Assembly: GCA_030840585.1 (NCBI GenBank)
Contig: JAVEEG010000028.1
Location: 1-41,562 of the forward strand
From: Frankiaceae bacterium
GTDB lineage: Bacteria; Actinomycetota; Actinomycetes; JAFAQI01
Length of the DNA: 41,562 nt
Direction: 5' to 3'
Part shown: positions 33,873-41,562 of the stretch, piece by piece
Layout of the letters: every line of letters starts with the position of its first letter
Position numbering within the stretch: position 1 is the first letter of the stretch
Made by a program: the position numbers and the translations under genes
The notes under the pieces: model-generated
Database searches by the model: none
Seen by the model: only the letters and a program-made list of their open reading frames with translations
What the model was told of the DNA's origin: nothing

Positions 33873-35450
33873 GTGGACCGCCTGCGCAATCTCTCGACCT
33901 GGCATCTGACCACGTTCGCGGCGTTGCTCGCGCTTGCCATCGGCGCGTTCCAGCTCGCCCACCCGCACGTGTTCGACGGCGAGCTGGGCTACAACCTCGG
34001 TTACGACGACGGCGTGTACTTCGGCGCCGCGATGCGCTTCGTCCATGGCGCCGCGGCGTACCGCGACTTCACGATCGTGCACCCGCCCGGCATCGTCTAC
34101 CTGCTCAGCCCGTTCGCTCTGTTGGCCGAGCTGATCGGCAGCCGGCACGCCCTCGAACTCGCCCGCATCTTCACCGTGCTCGTGACCGCAACGAACGTCT
34201 TGCTCGTCGGTCATCTGGTCCGCAGCCGCGGCCGGGTCGCGGCGGGGATCGCGTCGCTAGCCCTCGCTGCCTGGCCGCTCACCGTCGCGATCGACCGCAC
34301 CGTCGAGCTCGAGCCCTACCTCGTGCTGTTCACCCTGATCGGCGCGAACCTGCTGATCGATGACGCGGGCCGGCTGAGTGCCGGGCGCCGGCTCGTCTGG
34401 GCCGGCATCTGGTTCGGGGTCGCGTTCGACCTCAAGGTGTGGGCCGTGCTGCCGATCGTCGCGGCCGTTCTCGTGCTGCACCGGCCGCGCGCGGTCGCGC
34501 GATTCCTCGCCGGAGTCACCGGAGCGGTCGTGGTCGTCTGCGGGCCGTTCTTCGCGCTCGCGCCGCGGGCGTTCTGGCACGACGTCATCGCCGATCAACT
34601 CGGCCGGCACGACACCGGTGTGACCACCACCCTCGGCGAGCGGCTCCGCTTGCTGACCGGCATCAGCGGGCTGCCTGGCGCCGGCACCAGCACGGCGCTC
34701 GCCGTCGCCGTACTCGTGTTGATCGTCGCCGCTGTCGTGTCCGTCTTCGTGCTCGGCTCGCAGCGGCCGGCGACGGTCGACGTACTCGCGCTCGTGCTCT
34801 GGGTCGTCGTCGCCGGCGGCATGTTCGTCTCCGCCGGCTTCTTCGACCACTACGCCTACTTCCCGGCCGTCTTCATGGCCGCGTTGATCGGCGTCCTCGT
34901 CGCCGGCGTCCGCCGGGCCCGGCCGACCCCGCGACGGCACCTGACACCTGCCGTCGTGGCCGTAACTGCCGTCGTCGCCGCGGTGCTGTTCGTCGAGCAG
35001 GTGCGGTTCGCGCACCGCTATCTCAACGAGACCTCGGATCCCGGCGCCCAGATCGCGGCGATCGTGCCCAAGGGCGCATGTGTATTCGACGACTTCCCGA
35101 CCGACCTGCTCCTCGCCGACCGCTATCCGGCCGGCAACCTCGGCTGCCCGCAGATCGTCGATCCGTTCGGCCTCTTCCTCGCGAAGGACGACGGGCGGAC
35201 GCCGCATCTCGAGCCGCCGCCGTTCAACCTCGAGTTCGTCGCGCAGTGGCGGGTCTGGCTGGAGCGGACCGACTATGTGATCCTGCGAATTCCATACAGC
35301 GATTTCGTCCCGTTCAACCAAGACCTGCTCAACTGGTTCGCGAAGAACTACCACCTCGTCCAGCACCTGCAGTCGTCGTACCCGGACGGCTACCTGGACA
35401 AGGCGAAGGACGAGTTCATCTACCAGCGCAACACCCAAGTACAGCCCTAG
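33873..35450 (+). CDS. GT-C fold membrane glycosyltransferase (mannosyl/arabinosyl-transferase-like)
   Basis: 525 aa with about ten membrane segments and a soluble C-terminal part (about 375-525). The first exterior loop contains GYDDGVYFG (Asp45-Asp46, the expected GT-C catalytic/metal position) and YRDFTIVHPPG (63-73), typical of enzymes using polyprenyl-phosphate sugars outside the membrane. Start GTG 33873 is 19 nt after the fusion gene; GTG 33834 would overlap it by 20 nt. The stop TAG shares CTAG with the convergent gene. Donor sugar is not predictable. Confidence 0.85.
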   Translation: MDRLRNLSTWHLTTFAALLALAIGAFQLAHPHVFDGELGYNLGYDDGVYFGAAMRFVHGAAAYRDFTIVHPPGIVYLLSPFALLAELIGSRHALELARIFTVLVTATNVLLVGHLVRSRGRVAAGIASLALAAWPLTVAIDRTVELEPYLVLFTLIGANLLIDDAGRLSAGRRLVWAGIWFGVAFDLKVWAVLPIVAAVLVLHRPRAVARFLAGVTGAVVVVCGPFFALAPRAFWHDVIADQLGRHDTGVTTTLGERLRLLTGISGLPGAGTSTALAVAVLVLIVAAVVSVFVLGSQRPATVDVLALVLWVVVAGGMFVSAGFFDHYAYFPAVFMAALIGVLVAGVRRARPTPRRHLTPAVVAVTAVVAAVLFVEQVRFAHRYLNETSDPGAQIAAIVPKGACVFDDFPTDLLLADRYPAGNLGCPQIVDPFGLFLAKDDGRTPHLEPPPFNLEFVAQWRVWLERTDYVILRIPYSDFVPFNQDLLNWFAKNYHLVQHLQSSYPDGYLDKAKDEFIYQRNTQVQP

Positions 35451-36688
35451 ACGTGCAGCGGACCGCCTTGGCGCGGGCCGTCCTTGACCGCGATCAGATT
35501 GCCCTTCACGTACGGGATGTGCATCTGCTCGTGCACGTCTGACGGCCAGTACGTCAGCACGTGGCTCAACTGCAGCCGCGCGGTCAACGCCGGGATGGTG
35601 GGCCGCAGCCCCAGCTGAGTCAAATAGATGAACGAGTTCTCGTTGTAGAAGGCGACGTGGCTCGGATCCTGGAAGGCGCCGCGGCCGTCGGTGCTCGGGG
35701 TGTCGGTCAGCAACATGCCGCCGTGCGCGAGCACGCGGTAACACTCGTTGAAGAACGCGGCCCGATCCGCCGCGCGCTGCAACACGTCGAGTGCCTTGAT
35801 CACGCCGACCGAGCTGTCGAAGTACGGCAATGACGGCGCGCTCGGATCGATCCGCACGCGAGCGAACCGCGCGTCGATGTCAGGGGAGCCGACCGACGTC
35901 GGGGTGTCGAGTGAGATCGCTGCCAGCCCGGCGCGACTGGCCCACGCGAGCGACAGCGCCTCGATGTTGTCCCGGTAGAACTCAACCGTGCGTTCCTGGA
36001 TCTCCGCATTGATCTTGGGATCGACCTGCGTGTTGCCGGGGTACCAGCGCTGCAGGTAGAGCAGCTTGTCGACGTGCACGAACTCGCCGTGCTGGTACAG
36101 GCGTGTCATCAAGTCCTGGTCGTCGAGGATCGCGTGCGACGCGTCGTAACCGCCGACCGCTTCGTACGCGGTACGGCGGAAGGCGCGCACGTGATTCGGC
36201 GCGTACCAGATGTAGCCGACGTTGTGCGGGCTCGGCGCCATTGCATGGCAGCGCAGTTGCTCGACTCCGTCGACGACGCACGGCGTGTAGACCCAGCCGT
36301 TTTCGAGGTTGAACGTGGTCGAGTTGGGTGAGCCGTCCTCGTTGATCTGGGCGAAGTCGCTGTAGATCAACGATGCGTCCGGGTTGGCGTCGGCTGCGAC
36401 GACGAGCGATTCGAGGCAGTCGGAGACGAGTACGTCGTCGTGGTCGAGTTCGACCAGCAGGTCACCGGTCGCGATCTCGCAGGCGGCCCGCTTCGCCGCG
36501 CCGACACCTTTTACTCCGGCCCGCTGCACGCGGACCCGCGGATCCGGTTGCGGCGGCGCCCACGTGGTGGCCTTGCCGTTGAGCAGCACCACCCATTCCC
36601 AGTCCGGCATGGTCTGGGCGACGAGCGAGCGGTAGCAGTCGTCCAGCCAGCGGGGATTGTGGGTCGGGGTGAAGACCGAGACCCGCAT
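35447..36688 (-). CDS. GT2 glycosyltransferase fused to a degenerate methyltransferase-like domain
   Basis: 413 aa from ATG 36688, a paralogue of the fusion at 32570. The GT2 part keeps VSVFTPTHN (3-11), ELDHDD (80-85) and LDDQDLMTRLYQ (188-199). In the second half the SAM-binding motif is gone: where the paralogue has LDLGAAHNSPPGYLGVD, this protein has ISLDTPTSVGSPDIDARFA. The downstream DSSVGVIKALDVLQ and PSTDGRGAFQDPSHVAFYNENSF are conserved. It is probably an active glycosyltransferase with a structural or inactive methyltransferase half. It begins 1 nt after the TPR lipoprotein stop, implying coupling. Confidence 0.85.
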   Translation of the reverse strand: MRVSVFTPTHNPRWLDDCYRSLVAQTMPDWEWVVLLNGKATTWAPPQPDPRVRVQRAGVKGVGAAKRAACEIATGDLLVELDHDDVLVSDCLESLVVAADANPDASLIYSDFAQINEDGSPNSTTFNLENGWVYTPCVVDGVEQLRCHAMAPSPHNVGYIWYAPNHVRAFRRTAYEAVGGYDASHAILDDQDLMTRLYQHGEFVHVDKLLYLQRWYPGNTQVDPKINAEIQERTVEFYRDNIEALSLAWASRAGLAAISLDTPTSVGSPDIDARFARVRIDPSAPSLPYFDSSVGVIKALDVLQRAADRAAFFNECYRVLAHGGMLLTDTPSTDGRGAFQDPSHVAFYNENSFIYLTQLGLRPTIPALTARLQLSHVLTYWPSDVHEQMHIPYVKGNLIAVKDGPRQGGPLHV

Positions 36689-36689
36689 G

Positions 36690-37307
36690 TCAGGTGTGCG
36701 AGGGGCTGGGGCTCGGGGTGGCGTTCGCGTACGCGCCGACCTTCTTGAGCAGGCCCGGCGGAACCTGATTGCCAAGCGTGGGGTCCTGGTGCAGTGCGAT
36801 GTTCAGGTCCTTGATGCCCTGCGCCAACTCACCGTGCGCGGCCTCGAGCAGGCCGAGGTTCAAGTAGGCGGTGGGCGCCTTCGGCTGCAGCGCCACTACC
36901 CGCCGGTACGTCGTGATCGCGAGGTTCGGGTCGGTGGTCGCGAAGATCGTGGCCTCGTTGAACATCGCCGGGACGTACCTCGGGTTGATGGTGAGCGCGG
37001 CGCCGTACTCCCGCAGCGCGGCGGCGTCGTCCTTGGCCTGCTGGTCGAGCACGCCGAGGTTGTAGTGCGCGTAGAAGTTGTTCGGCTGCTTGGCCAACAC
37101 CTGCTCGAACAGTTGCCGCGCCGCGTTCGCGTTGCCCTGCTGCTGGGCCTTGATCCCGGCCGCCAGCAGCGTGTTCGCGTCGGCCGGCTTGCTGGCGTCA
37201 CTGCTCCCGCCACAGGCGGTCAGCAGGGCGAGAAGCGCGACTACGCCAGCGCCCACGGTAAGCCGTAGCTGGTGAAACGGACAGGTGGGCACGATCGAGC
37301 ACTTCAA
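36690..37307 (-). CDS. TPR-repeat lipoprotein
   Basis: 205 aa from TTG 37307. The N-terminus has a hydrophobic core (17-29) and lipobox LTAC (Cys32), so it is anchored on the outer face of the membrane. About four TPR units follow (43-178): [33 protein letters not shown], then [26 protein letters not shown] and [21 protein letters not shown] tail ends it. TPRs mediate protein contacts, perhaps within the glycan assembly machinery whose gene follows after 1 nt. GTG 37292 is an alternative start, but TTG has the far better ribosome-binding site. Confidence 0.82.
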   Translation of the reverse strand: MKCSIVPTCPFHQLRLTVGAGVVALLALLTACGGSSDASKPADANTLLAAGIKAQQQGNANAARQLFEQVLAKQPNNFYAHYNLGVLDQQAKDDAAALREYGAALTINPRYVPAMFNEATIFATTDPNLAITTYRRVVALQPKAPTAYLNLGLLEAAHGELAQGIKDLNIALHQDPTLGNQVPPGLLKKVGAYANATPSPSPSHT

Positions 37308-37314
37308 GGGTTTT

Positions 37315-37320
37315 CCTTCC
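37315..37320 (-). promoter_or_regulatory. Ribosome-binding site supporting TTG start of the TPR lipoprotein
   Basis: On the minus strand GGAAGG lies 7 nt before TTG 37307. The alternative GTG 37292 would be 22 nt away, so the site decides the start. Confidence 0.6.
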
Positions 37321-37398
37321 CTTCCGGGCACCGGTGTGGTTAGAGTACGGCCTTGCCGCCACGGGGGCAGGCCCCGGTGCGGCACGAGGAGACCCTGC

Positions 37399-39018
37399 AT
37401 GTCACGTTCGCGTAAGCGCCAAGTTGCGATCAAGGCCGGCACCATCGGAGCGGCCGCAGTCGCTGTTTCCGGTGCTGCCGCAGGTTGGATCGGCGTCGCA
37501 AGCGCCTCGATCCCGAACGCGGACGGCAAGATCTACGCCTGTTACAACACCAACGGCGTGCTTCGGGTCATCGACTACCCGACACAGAACTGTGTTCGCG
37601 GCGAGCGCCACCTCAACTGGTTCGCCCACGGCCCGCAGGGTGCTCAGGGCGCCCGCGGCGCTCAGGGTGCGCAGGGCTCGACCGGGCCGCAGGGCTCGAC
37701 CGGGCCGCAGGGCAGCCAGGGTGCGACCGGCGCCCAGGGCCCGCAGGGCGCGAACGGCGCGCAGGGGACGCAGGGCGCGACCGGTGCCCAGGGTGCGACC
37801 GGTTCTCAGGGTCCGCAGGGCGTGAACGGTCTCCAGGGCTCGCAGGGCGCCACCGGTGCTCAGGGCTCGCAGGGCGCCACCGGTGTCCAGGGCTCGCAGG
37901 GCGCGAACGGTGTTCAGGGCTCGCAGGGCGCGACCGGCGCTCAGGGCTCGCAGGGCGCGACCGGCAGCCAGGGTTCGCAAGGTGCCGACGGTACCCAGGG
38001 TGCGCAGGGTGCCCAAGGTGCCAGCGGCGCGGCGACGTTCCAGGGTGCGCAGGGTGCTCAGGGCGCCGACGGCGCTCAGGGCAGCCAGGGCTCGCAGGGC
38101 GCCGACGGTGCACAGGGCAGCCAGGGTGCGACCGGCGCTCAGGGTGCCACCGGCACGCAGGGTTCGCAGGGCGCCGATGGCGCTCAGGGTGCGACCGGCA
38201 CGCAGGGTTCCCAGGGTGCGACCGGCAGCCAGGGTTCCCAGGGCGCCACTGGTCCGCAGGGCGCCGCTGGTCCGCAGGGCGCGACCGGTTCGCAGGGTGC
38301 GCAAGGTGCCCAGGGCGCGAGCGGTGCGGCCACGTTCCAGGGCTTCCAGGGCGCGAACGGTGCCCAGGGCGCCCAGGGTGCCACCGGTGCTCAGGGTTCG
38401 CAGGGCGCCACGGGTACCACTGGTACCCAGGGTTCGCAGGGTGCCACCGGCACGCAGGGTCCGCAGGGCACCCAGGGCTCGCAAGGTGCCCAGGGTGTCG
38501 CCGGCCCGCAGGGCTCGCAGGGCGCCACCGGCGCGCAGGGTGCCAACGGCGCCCAGGGCGCGACCGGAGCGCAGGGCCCGCAGGGCTCAGCCGGCCCGCA
38601 GGGCACTCAGGGCGCGCAGGGCGCCAACGGGACCCAGGGCGCGACTGGCGCTGGCACGCAGGGCTCCCAGGGTGCGCAGGGCGCGACCGGCACCCAGGGT
38701 CCGCAGGGCGCGGTTGGTCCGCAGGGCAGCCAGGGTCCGCAGGGCGCCAACGGCACCCAGGGTCCGCAGGGCACCCAGGGTCCGCAGGGCAACGCCGCCG
38801 CTACCTCGACGCGGGTCGCTTTCCAGGCGGGCGTCGGGACGGCAACGGCGTCCTGCCCGGCTGGCAGTGTGGCGACCGGCGGCGGCTTCTCCAACCCGAA
38901 CAGCCAGACGGTGACGCTCTCCGCGCCCGCGGGCGGCATCACCAACCCAACGGGCTGGCAGGTCACCGTGGCAAGCCCGACCGGTGCGATCACCGCATTC
39001 GTGGTCTGCTCGCCGTAA
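37399..39018 (+). CDS. Secreted collagen-like Gly-X-Y repeat protein
   Basis: 539 aa from ATG 37399 (GAGGAG at 37386-37391, 7-nt gap). The signal-like N-terminus (basic 1-12, hydrophobic 13-33) is followed by a short domain with Cys48 and Cys65 ([16 protein letters not shown]). Gly-X-Y triplets run from residue 78 to about 461, with X = Ala, Ser or Pro and Y mostly Gln, Thr, Asn or Asp and never Pro. Three breaks are visible (GAATFQG twice, GAGTQG once). The C-terminal domain (about 465-539) has [15 protein letters not shown] and FVVCSP. It probably forms a surface or matrix triple helix. A strong terminator follows. Confidence 0.9.
   Translation: MSRSRKRQVAIKAGTIGAAAVAVSGAAAGWIGVASASIPNADGKIYACYNTNGVLRVIDYPTQNCVRGERHLNWFAHGPQGAQGARGAQGAQGSTGPQGSTGPQGSQGATGAQGPQGANGAQGTQGATGAQGATGSQGPQGVNGLQGSQGATGAQGSQGATGVQGSQGANGVQGSQGATGAQGSQGATGSQGSQGADGTQGAQGAQGASGAATFQGAQGAQGADGAQGSQGSQGADGAQGSQGATGAQGATGTQGSQGADGAQGATGTQGSQGATGSQGSQGATGPQGAAGPQGATGSQGAQGAQGASGAATFQGFQGANGAQGAQGATGAQGSQGATGTTGTQGSQGATGTQGPQGTQGSQGAQGVAGPQGSQGATGAQGANGAQGATGAQGPQGSAGPQGTQGAQGANGTQGATGAGTQGSQGAQGATGTQGPQGAVGPQGSQGPQGANGTQGPQGTQGPQGNAAATSTRVAFQAGVGTATASCPAGSVATGGGFSNPNSQTVTLSAPAGGITNPTGWQVTVASPTGAITAFVVCSP
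37630..38785 (+). repeat. 9-bp-period DNA tandem repeat encoding Gly-X-Y triplets
   Basis: About 380 triplet units, dominated by GGC-GCG/GCC/TCG/CCG-CAG and GGC-GCG/GCC-ACC. Near-identical 18- and 27-bp blocks recur, as expected for expansion and contraction by slippage or recombination. Period 9 and coding phase are kept throughout, so it is not a CRISPR array. Confidence 0.9.
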
Positions 39019-39036
39019 CGCTCGAACGTTCTCAGT

Positions 39037-39079
39037 CAGGGCCGTCGTACCAACTGGTACGGCGGCCCTGCTGGTTTTA
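39037..39079 (+). terminator. Intrinsic terminator of the collagen-like gene
   Basis: A 15-bp stem (39037-39051 with 39056-39070, one T-G wobble) closes a 4-nt AACT loop. CTGGTTTTA follows, giving a canonical factor-independent terminator 19 nt after the stop codon. Confidence 0.9.
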
Positions 39080-39122
39080 AGTGACTACGGGTAGGAGGTC
39101 TGCTCGGGTCATTTAGAACGGC

Positions 39123-39143
39123 CATGTCGGGTCCGACGACATG
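39123..39143. promoter_or_regulatory. Palindrome just upstream of the GGDEF-EAL-HTH gene
   Basis: CATGTCG (39123-39129) and CGACATG (39137-39143) form a 7-bp inverted repeat; a nested GTCGG-GT-CCGAC shares the same region. It ends 7 nt before the ATG at 39151. It may be an operator, possibly for the HTH protein itself (inference). Confidence 0.45.
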
Positions 39144-39150
39144 AGTAACG

Positions 39151-40731
39151 ATGAGCATCGCCGACGCCGTACCTACCGCCGGCCGGGCCGAGTTGCCCCG
39201 CCAGTTGACCGAATCGCGCCCCCGTAACCGTGACCGGGACTCACTGACCGGCTTGCCCGGCCGATCGGCCCTGCTGAGCCGGTTGCGCGCGGCCATCGCC
39301 GACGTCGCCGTCGGCGGCCGTGGCTTCGCTGTCTTCACCGTCGACCTGGACCGGTTCGCCGACGTGAACACCGCGTACGGCGGAGACGTTGCCGATCGCC
39401 TGCTGGTGGCGGTCGCCGCCCGGCTGGCCGCGTGGGCCGGGGATGCCGACTACGTCGCGCGAGTCTGCGGCGACGAGTTCGTCGTGGTGCGGTTCGGGGT
39501 CGAGCCGGGGCGGGTCGCCGAGGCCGCCCGGGCACTGCTCGCGGTCGTCGCGACACCGGTCGACGTGGGCACGCACCGCATCCACGTAACCGCGACCGTC
39601 GGCGCGCTCGCCGCGGCCGTGCCGTGCAACGCCGACCAACTGCTCGCGTCCGCCGCGGCGGCTCGGGTGCACGGCAAGCGGGCCGGCGGCGCCCGGGTGG
39701 TGTTGTTCGACCCCGTCATGACCCAGACCGCGCGCACCCGCGTCGAGTTCGCCAACGACCTCGGTCGCGCGCTAGACGACGACGAGATTTCCCTGCATTA
39801 CCAACCGATTGTCGACCTCGCATCCGGTGCGTTGGTCGGGCTCGAAGCGTTGCTGCGCTGGGATCACCCCGAGCGCGGCCCGATCGCGCCGGGCCAATTC
39901 GTCGAACTCGCCGAACAGACCGGCTTGGCCGTCGACCTCGACGCGTGGGTGTTGCGGCGGGCCTGTACCGACGCAGCTCGGCTCCGCGATCGCGGCATCC
40001 TCGGCGGCGAAGGCTATGTCTCGGTCAACCTGTCCCCACACACGTTGGCCGCTGGTGAGGTCAGGCAGCTGCTGACCTCCGCGCTGGCGACGTCCGCGCT
40101 GGCTGCGCGCAACCTGCTTGTCGAAGTCAAGGAAGCCGGGCTGCTCTCGACCGATGGCGTGTTCGAGGCGGTCGAGGTCCTGCAACGGCTCGGCGTGGGT
40201 GTCTCGCTCGACGCGTTCGGTGCCGGCGGTGCAACGCTCGCCGATCTGCGCTCGTTCGCGTTCGCGACATTGAAGATCGACCGGTCGTTCGTACAGGCGA
40301 TGAGCGAGAGCGCGGACGCGTTGACGGTCGTCGCCTCCGGCATCGAACTCGCCCGCGGCCTCGGTGCCGGCGCGGTCGCGATGGGCGTCGAGACCGAGCG
40401 CCAAGCGACCATGTTGCGCCACCTCGGCTGCGACTCCGGACAGGGTTATCTGTGGAGCGAGCCCATCCCGTTGCCGCAGGTCGCTCGCGGGCTGCAGGGT
40501 TCGCGCTTCGGCGGGCCGACGTGGGTCGGCGGCGCCACTGATGTCGACGAGATCACCGCGGAGCACGGCCTGTTGCGGATCGTCGCGCTGCATCAGAGCG
40601 GCGCGTCACCGGCGAGCATCGCGGCCGCGCTCAACCGGGAGGACTACCGCAGTCCGCAGGGCCAGCGCTGGCACGCCCGCACCGTCGAGGTGGCGCTGCG
40701 CCGGCTCGACAGTTACATCGTCACGTCCTGA
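39151..40731 (+). CDS. Degenerate GGDEF-EAL protein with C-terminal recombinase-type HTH (candidate c-di-GMP-responsive regulator)
   Basis: 526 aa, soluble, no sensor domain. GGDEF half: DSLTGLPGR (29-37), VDLDRFADVNTAYGG (64-78), and CGDEF (106-110) in place of GGDEF. EAL half: LEALLRW is kept (231-237), but the double Asp is DAF (354-356), the AEGVE glutamate is Met411 (AMGVET) and LEITES reads VEVKEA. Both catalytic activities are therefore probably lost. Residues 475-520 (LHQSGASPASIAAALNREDYRSPQGQRWHARTVEVALRRL) match the DNA-reading segment of large serine recombinases. It may bind c-di-GMP and DNA. The end overlaps the next gene by 11 nt. Confidence 0.82.
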   Translation: MSIADAVPTAGRAELPRQLTESRPRNRDRDSLTGLPGRSALLSRLRAAIADVAVGGRGFAVFTVDLDRFADVNTAYGGDVADRLLVAVAARLAAWAGDADYVARVCGDEFVVVRFGVEPGRVAEAARALLAVVATPVDVGTHRIHVTATVGALAAAVPCNADQLLASAAAARVHGKRAGGARVVLFDPVMTQTARTRVEFANDLGRALDDDEISLHYQPIVDLASGALVGLEALLRWDHPERGPIAPGQFVELAEQTGLAVDLDAWVLRRACTDAARLRDRGILGGEGYVSVNLSPHTLAAGEVRQLLTSALATSALAARNLLVEVKEAGLLSTDGVFEAVEVLQRLGVGVSLDAFGAGGATLADLRSFAFATLKIDRSFVQAMSESADALTVVASGIELARGLGAGAVAMGVETERQATMLRHLGCDSGQGYLWSEPIPLPQVARGLQGSRFGGPTWVGGATDVDEITAEHGLLRIVALHQSGASPASIAAALNREDYRSPQGQRWHARTVEVALRRLDSYIVTS

Positions 40732-41562
40732 ACTGACTCACCGCCGGCAGGGGCTGCGGCGCGCTCGACGTCGAGCTCGTCTCTTCGGTCAACGGCTGGG
40801 CGAGCAGCCACAGGCTGAGCATCGTGTAGCCGACCATCGCGACGAGCCAGGGATATTCGCTGCGCTTGGCCGCTCGCTCGTCCGCACCCGCGGCCCGCAG
40901 GTGCCGGTGCGCGATCACGACCGCGATGACATGCACGGCGACGATCACGACGAGTGCGATGTACCAGAACACGGAGTTCGGCAGCACCGTCGTATTCGGA
41001 TCGAAGTCGTCGTTGAACGGATACGGCAAGTGGATCGGCCAGCTCTCGGTGCCGGGCGGGTTGCCGATCAGCGGGAACATCAGCTGGCCGTTGACGAGGA
41101 TGTACTGCAGGTTGTGCGCGAGCAGGTAGCCGAACGCGATCGGCAGCAGGCTCGGCAGCAGCTCGGCGAACGCCGGGCGCACGCCGCCGGGATGCCGGCC
41201 GGCCCGCGCGGCCGCGACCGCGAACGCGCCGAACACGACCGCCAACGTCAGCGCCAGTACGACGAAACTGCCGACCCGGAACAGGTGCTGTGAGCCCGGG
41301 TGGAACGTGATGTCACCGCCGGGCAGGCCACGCTCGACGTCGGCCCACTGCGGCGTCGACAGCAGGCCGTCGAAGTTGACACTGAACAGCAGCAACAGCA
41401 CGAACGCGATTCGCGACACCGTCGGCGCGAACGGCACCTCGAGCCCGCCGGCGAAACCACGCCGTCCGGGTGCGCCGAACCGGAAGTAGCCGAGCCGGCC
41501 CCAGGTGTCGAACAGCACCGTGAAGACTTCGCCGCGGTTGAACCATTCGGCGCCGAACAGCA
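40721..41562 (-). CDS. Multi-pass membrane protein, unknown function (5' end outside window)
   Basis: At least 280 residues; the frame is open to the window edge, and the first visible residues are LFGAEWFNRGEVFTVLFDTWGRLG. About five membrane segments follow, with SVNFDGLLSTPQW, AHNLQYILVNGQLMFPLIGNPPG and a C-terminal pair. The GAEWF...GEVFTVLF...FDGL pattern resembles an actinobacterial integral membrane family of unknown function. No transporter or enzyme motif can be named with confidence. Convergent with, and 11 nt into, the GGDEF-EAL-HTH gene. Confidence 0.7.
   Translation of the reverse strand, partial: LFGAEWFNRGEVFTVLFDTWGRLGYFRFGAPGRRGFAGGLEVPFAPTVSRIAFVLLLLFSVNFDGLLSTPQWADVERGLPGGDITFHPGSQHLFRVGSFVVLALTLAVVFGAFAVAAARAGRHPGGVRPAFAELLPSLLPIAFGYLLAHNLQYILVNGQLMFPLIGNPPGTESWPIHLPYPFNDDFDPNTTVLPNSVFWYIALVVIVAVHVIAVVIAHRHLRAAGADERAAKRSEYPWLVAMVGYTMLSLWLLAQPLTEETSSTSSAPQPLPAVSQFRT

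Noticed and set aside
37630-38785. CRISPR-like appearance of the repeated DNA
   Set aside because: Units are 9 bp and in coding phase, without spacers of constant length; no cas genes are present.
37485-39080. A 531-aa plus-strand open frame rich in Arg and Gly
   Set aside because: It is a frame-shifted reading of the collagen-like repeat; the 9-bp period keeps several frames open.
40570-40731. Possible serine recombinase or integrase remnant
   Set aside because: Only the HTH-like segment is present. It is in frame with an intact GGDEF-EAL protein, and no resolvase catalytic domain or attachment-site duplication was seen.

Overview
The window is a stretch of high-GC, GTG-rich chromosomal DNA that looks actinobacterial. 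Supporting signs are the codon bias, 4-nt ATGA/GTGA gene overlaps, NlpC/P60 and nitrobindin proteins of actinobacterial type, an S8 protease with a WTGSA tail, an ECF-like sigma factor with Pro/His-tailed partners, and GTCACA boxes resembling mycobacterial MtrA sites. Genus cannot be named from sequence alone. I recognised no tRNA, rRNA, CRISPR array, transposase or phage module.

Layout. (1) 1-9040: an exopolysaccharide locus. It holds the end of a WbsX-like protein, a GT2 glycosyltransferase, a Wzm/Wzt-type ABC exporter with a C-terminal carbohydrate-binding-type extension, a hexapeptide acyltransferase, a Wzz/BY-kinase fusion with a small coupled protein of unknown function, a secreted GH5 glycanase, an OCH1-like (GT32) glycosyltransferase and a polyprenyl-phosphate sugar phosphotransferase. 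(2) 9059-15064: a nitrobindin-like protein and two PAS-GGDEF-EAL proteins, the second with a degenerate cyclase site. (3) 15079-19003: an NlpC/P60 peptidoglycan hydrolase behind GTCACA repeats, a HATPase-PAS regulator and an AI-2E family permease. (4) 19211-23630: a secreted subtilase with 16 Trp-rich pentapeptides and a membrane GAF-GGDEF-EAL protein. (5) 23679-25835: a sigma factor, two Pro/His-tailed membrane or secreted proteins, a very strong terminator pair and a small two-helix membrane protein. (6) 26200-31686: four consecutive secreted proteins, three sharing a C-terminal two-Cys module and the last a 931-aa Ig-repeat protein, followed by a frameshifted relic. (7) 31693-32504: a DUF5615-type toxin/antitoxin pair. 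(8) 32570-37307: a second glycan module with two paralogous GT2-methyltransferase fusions around a GT-C glycosyltransferase, plus a TPR lipoprotein. (9) 37399-41562: a collagen-like secreted protein with a clear intrinsic terminator, a degenerate GGDEF-EAL protein fused to a recombinase-type HTH, and the 3' part of a membrane protein.

How it fits together. Glycan synthesis and export, secreted fibrous or repeat proteins, wall remodelling and four c-di-GMP-type proteins lie side by side. The simplest reading is a cell-surface/biofilm matrix region with local c-di-GMP control. The least familiar parts are the secreted cluster at 26241-31323, whose first gene has its ribosome-binding site inside a hairpin, and the GGDEF-EAL-HTH protein at 39151, which starts just after a palindrome. 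All functions are inferred from motifs read by eye; no database search was run.
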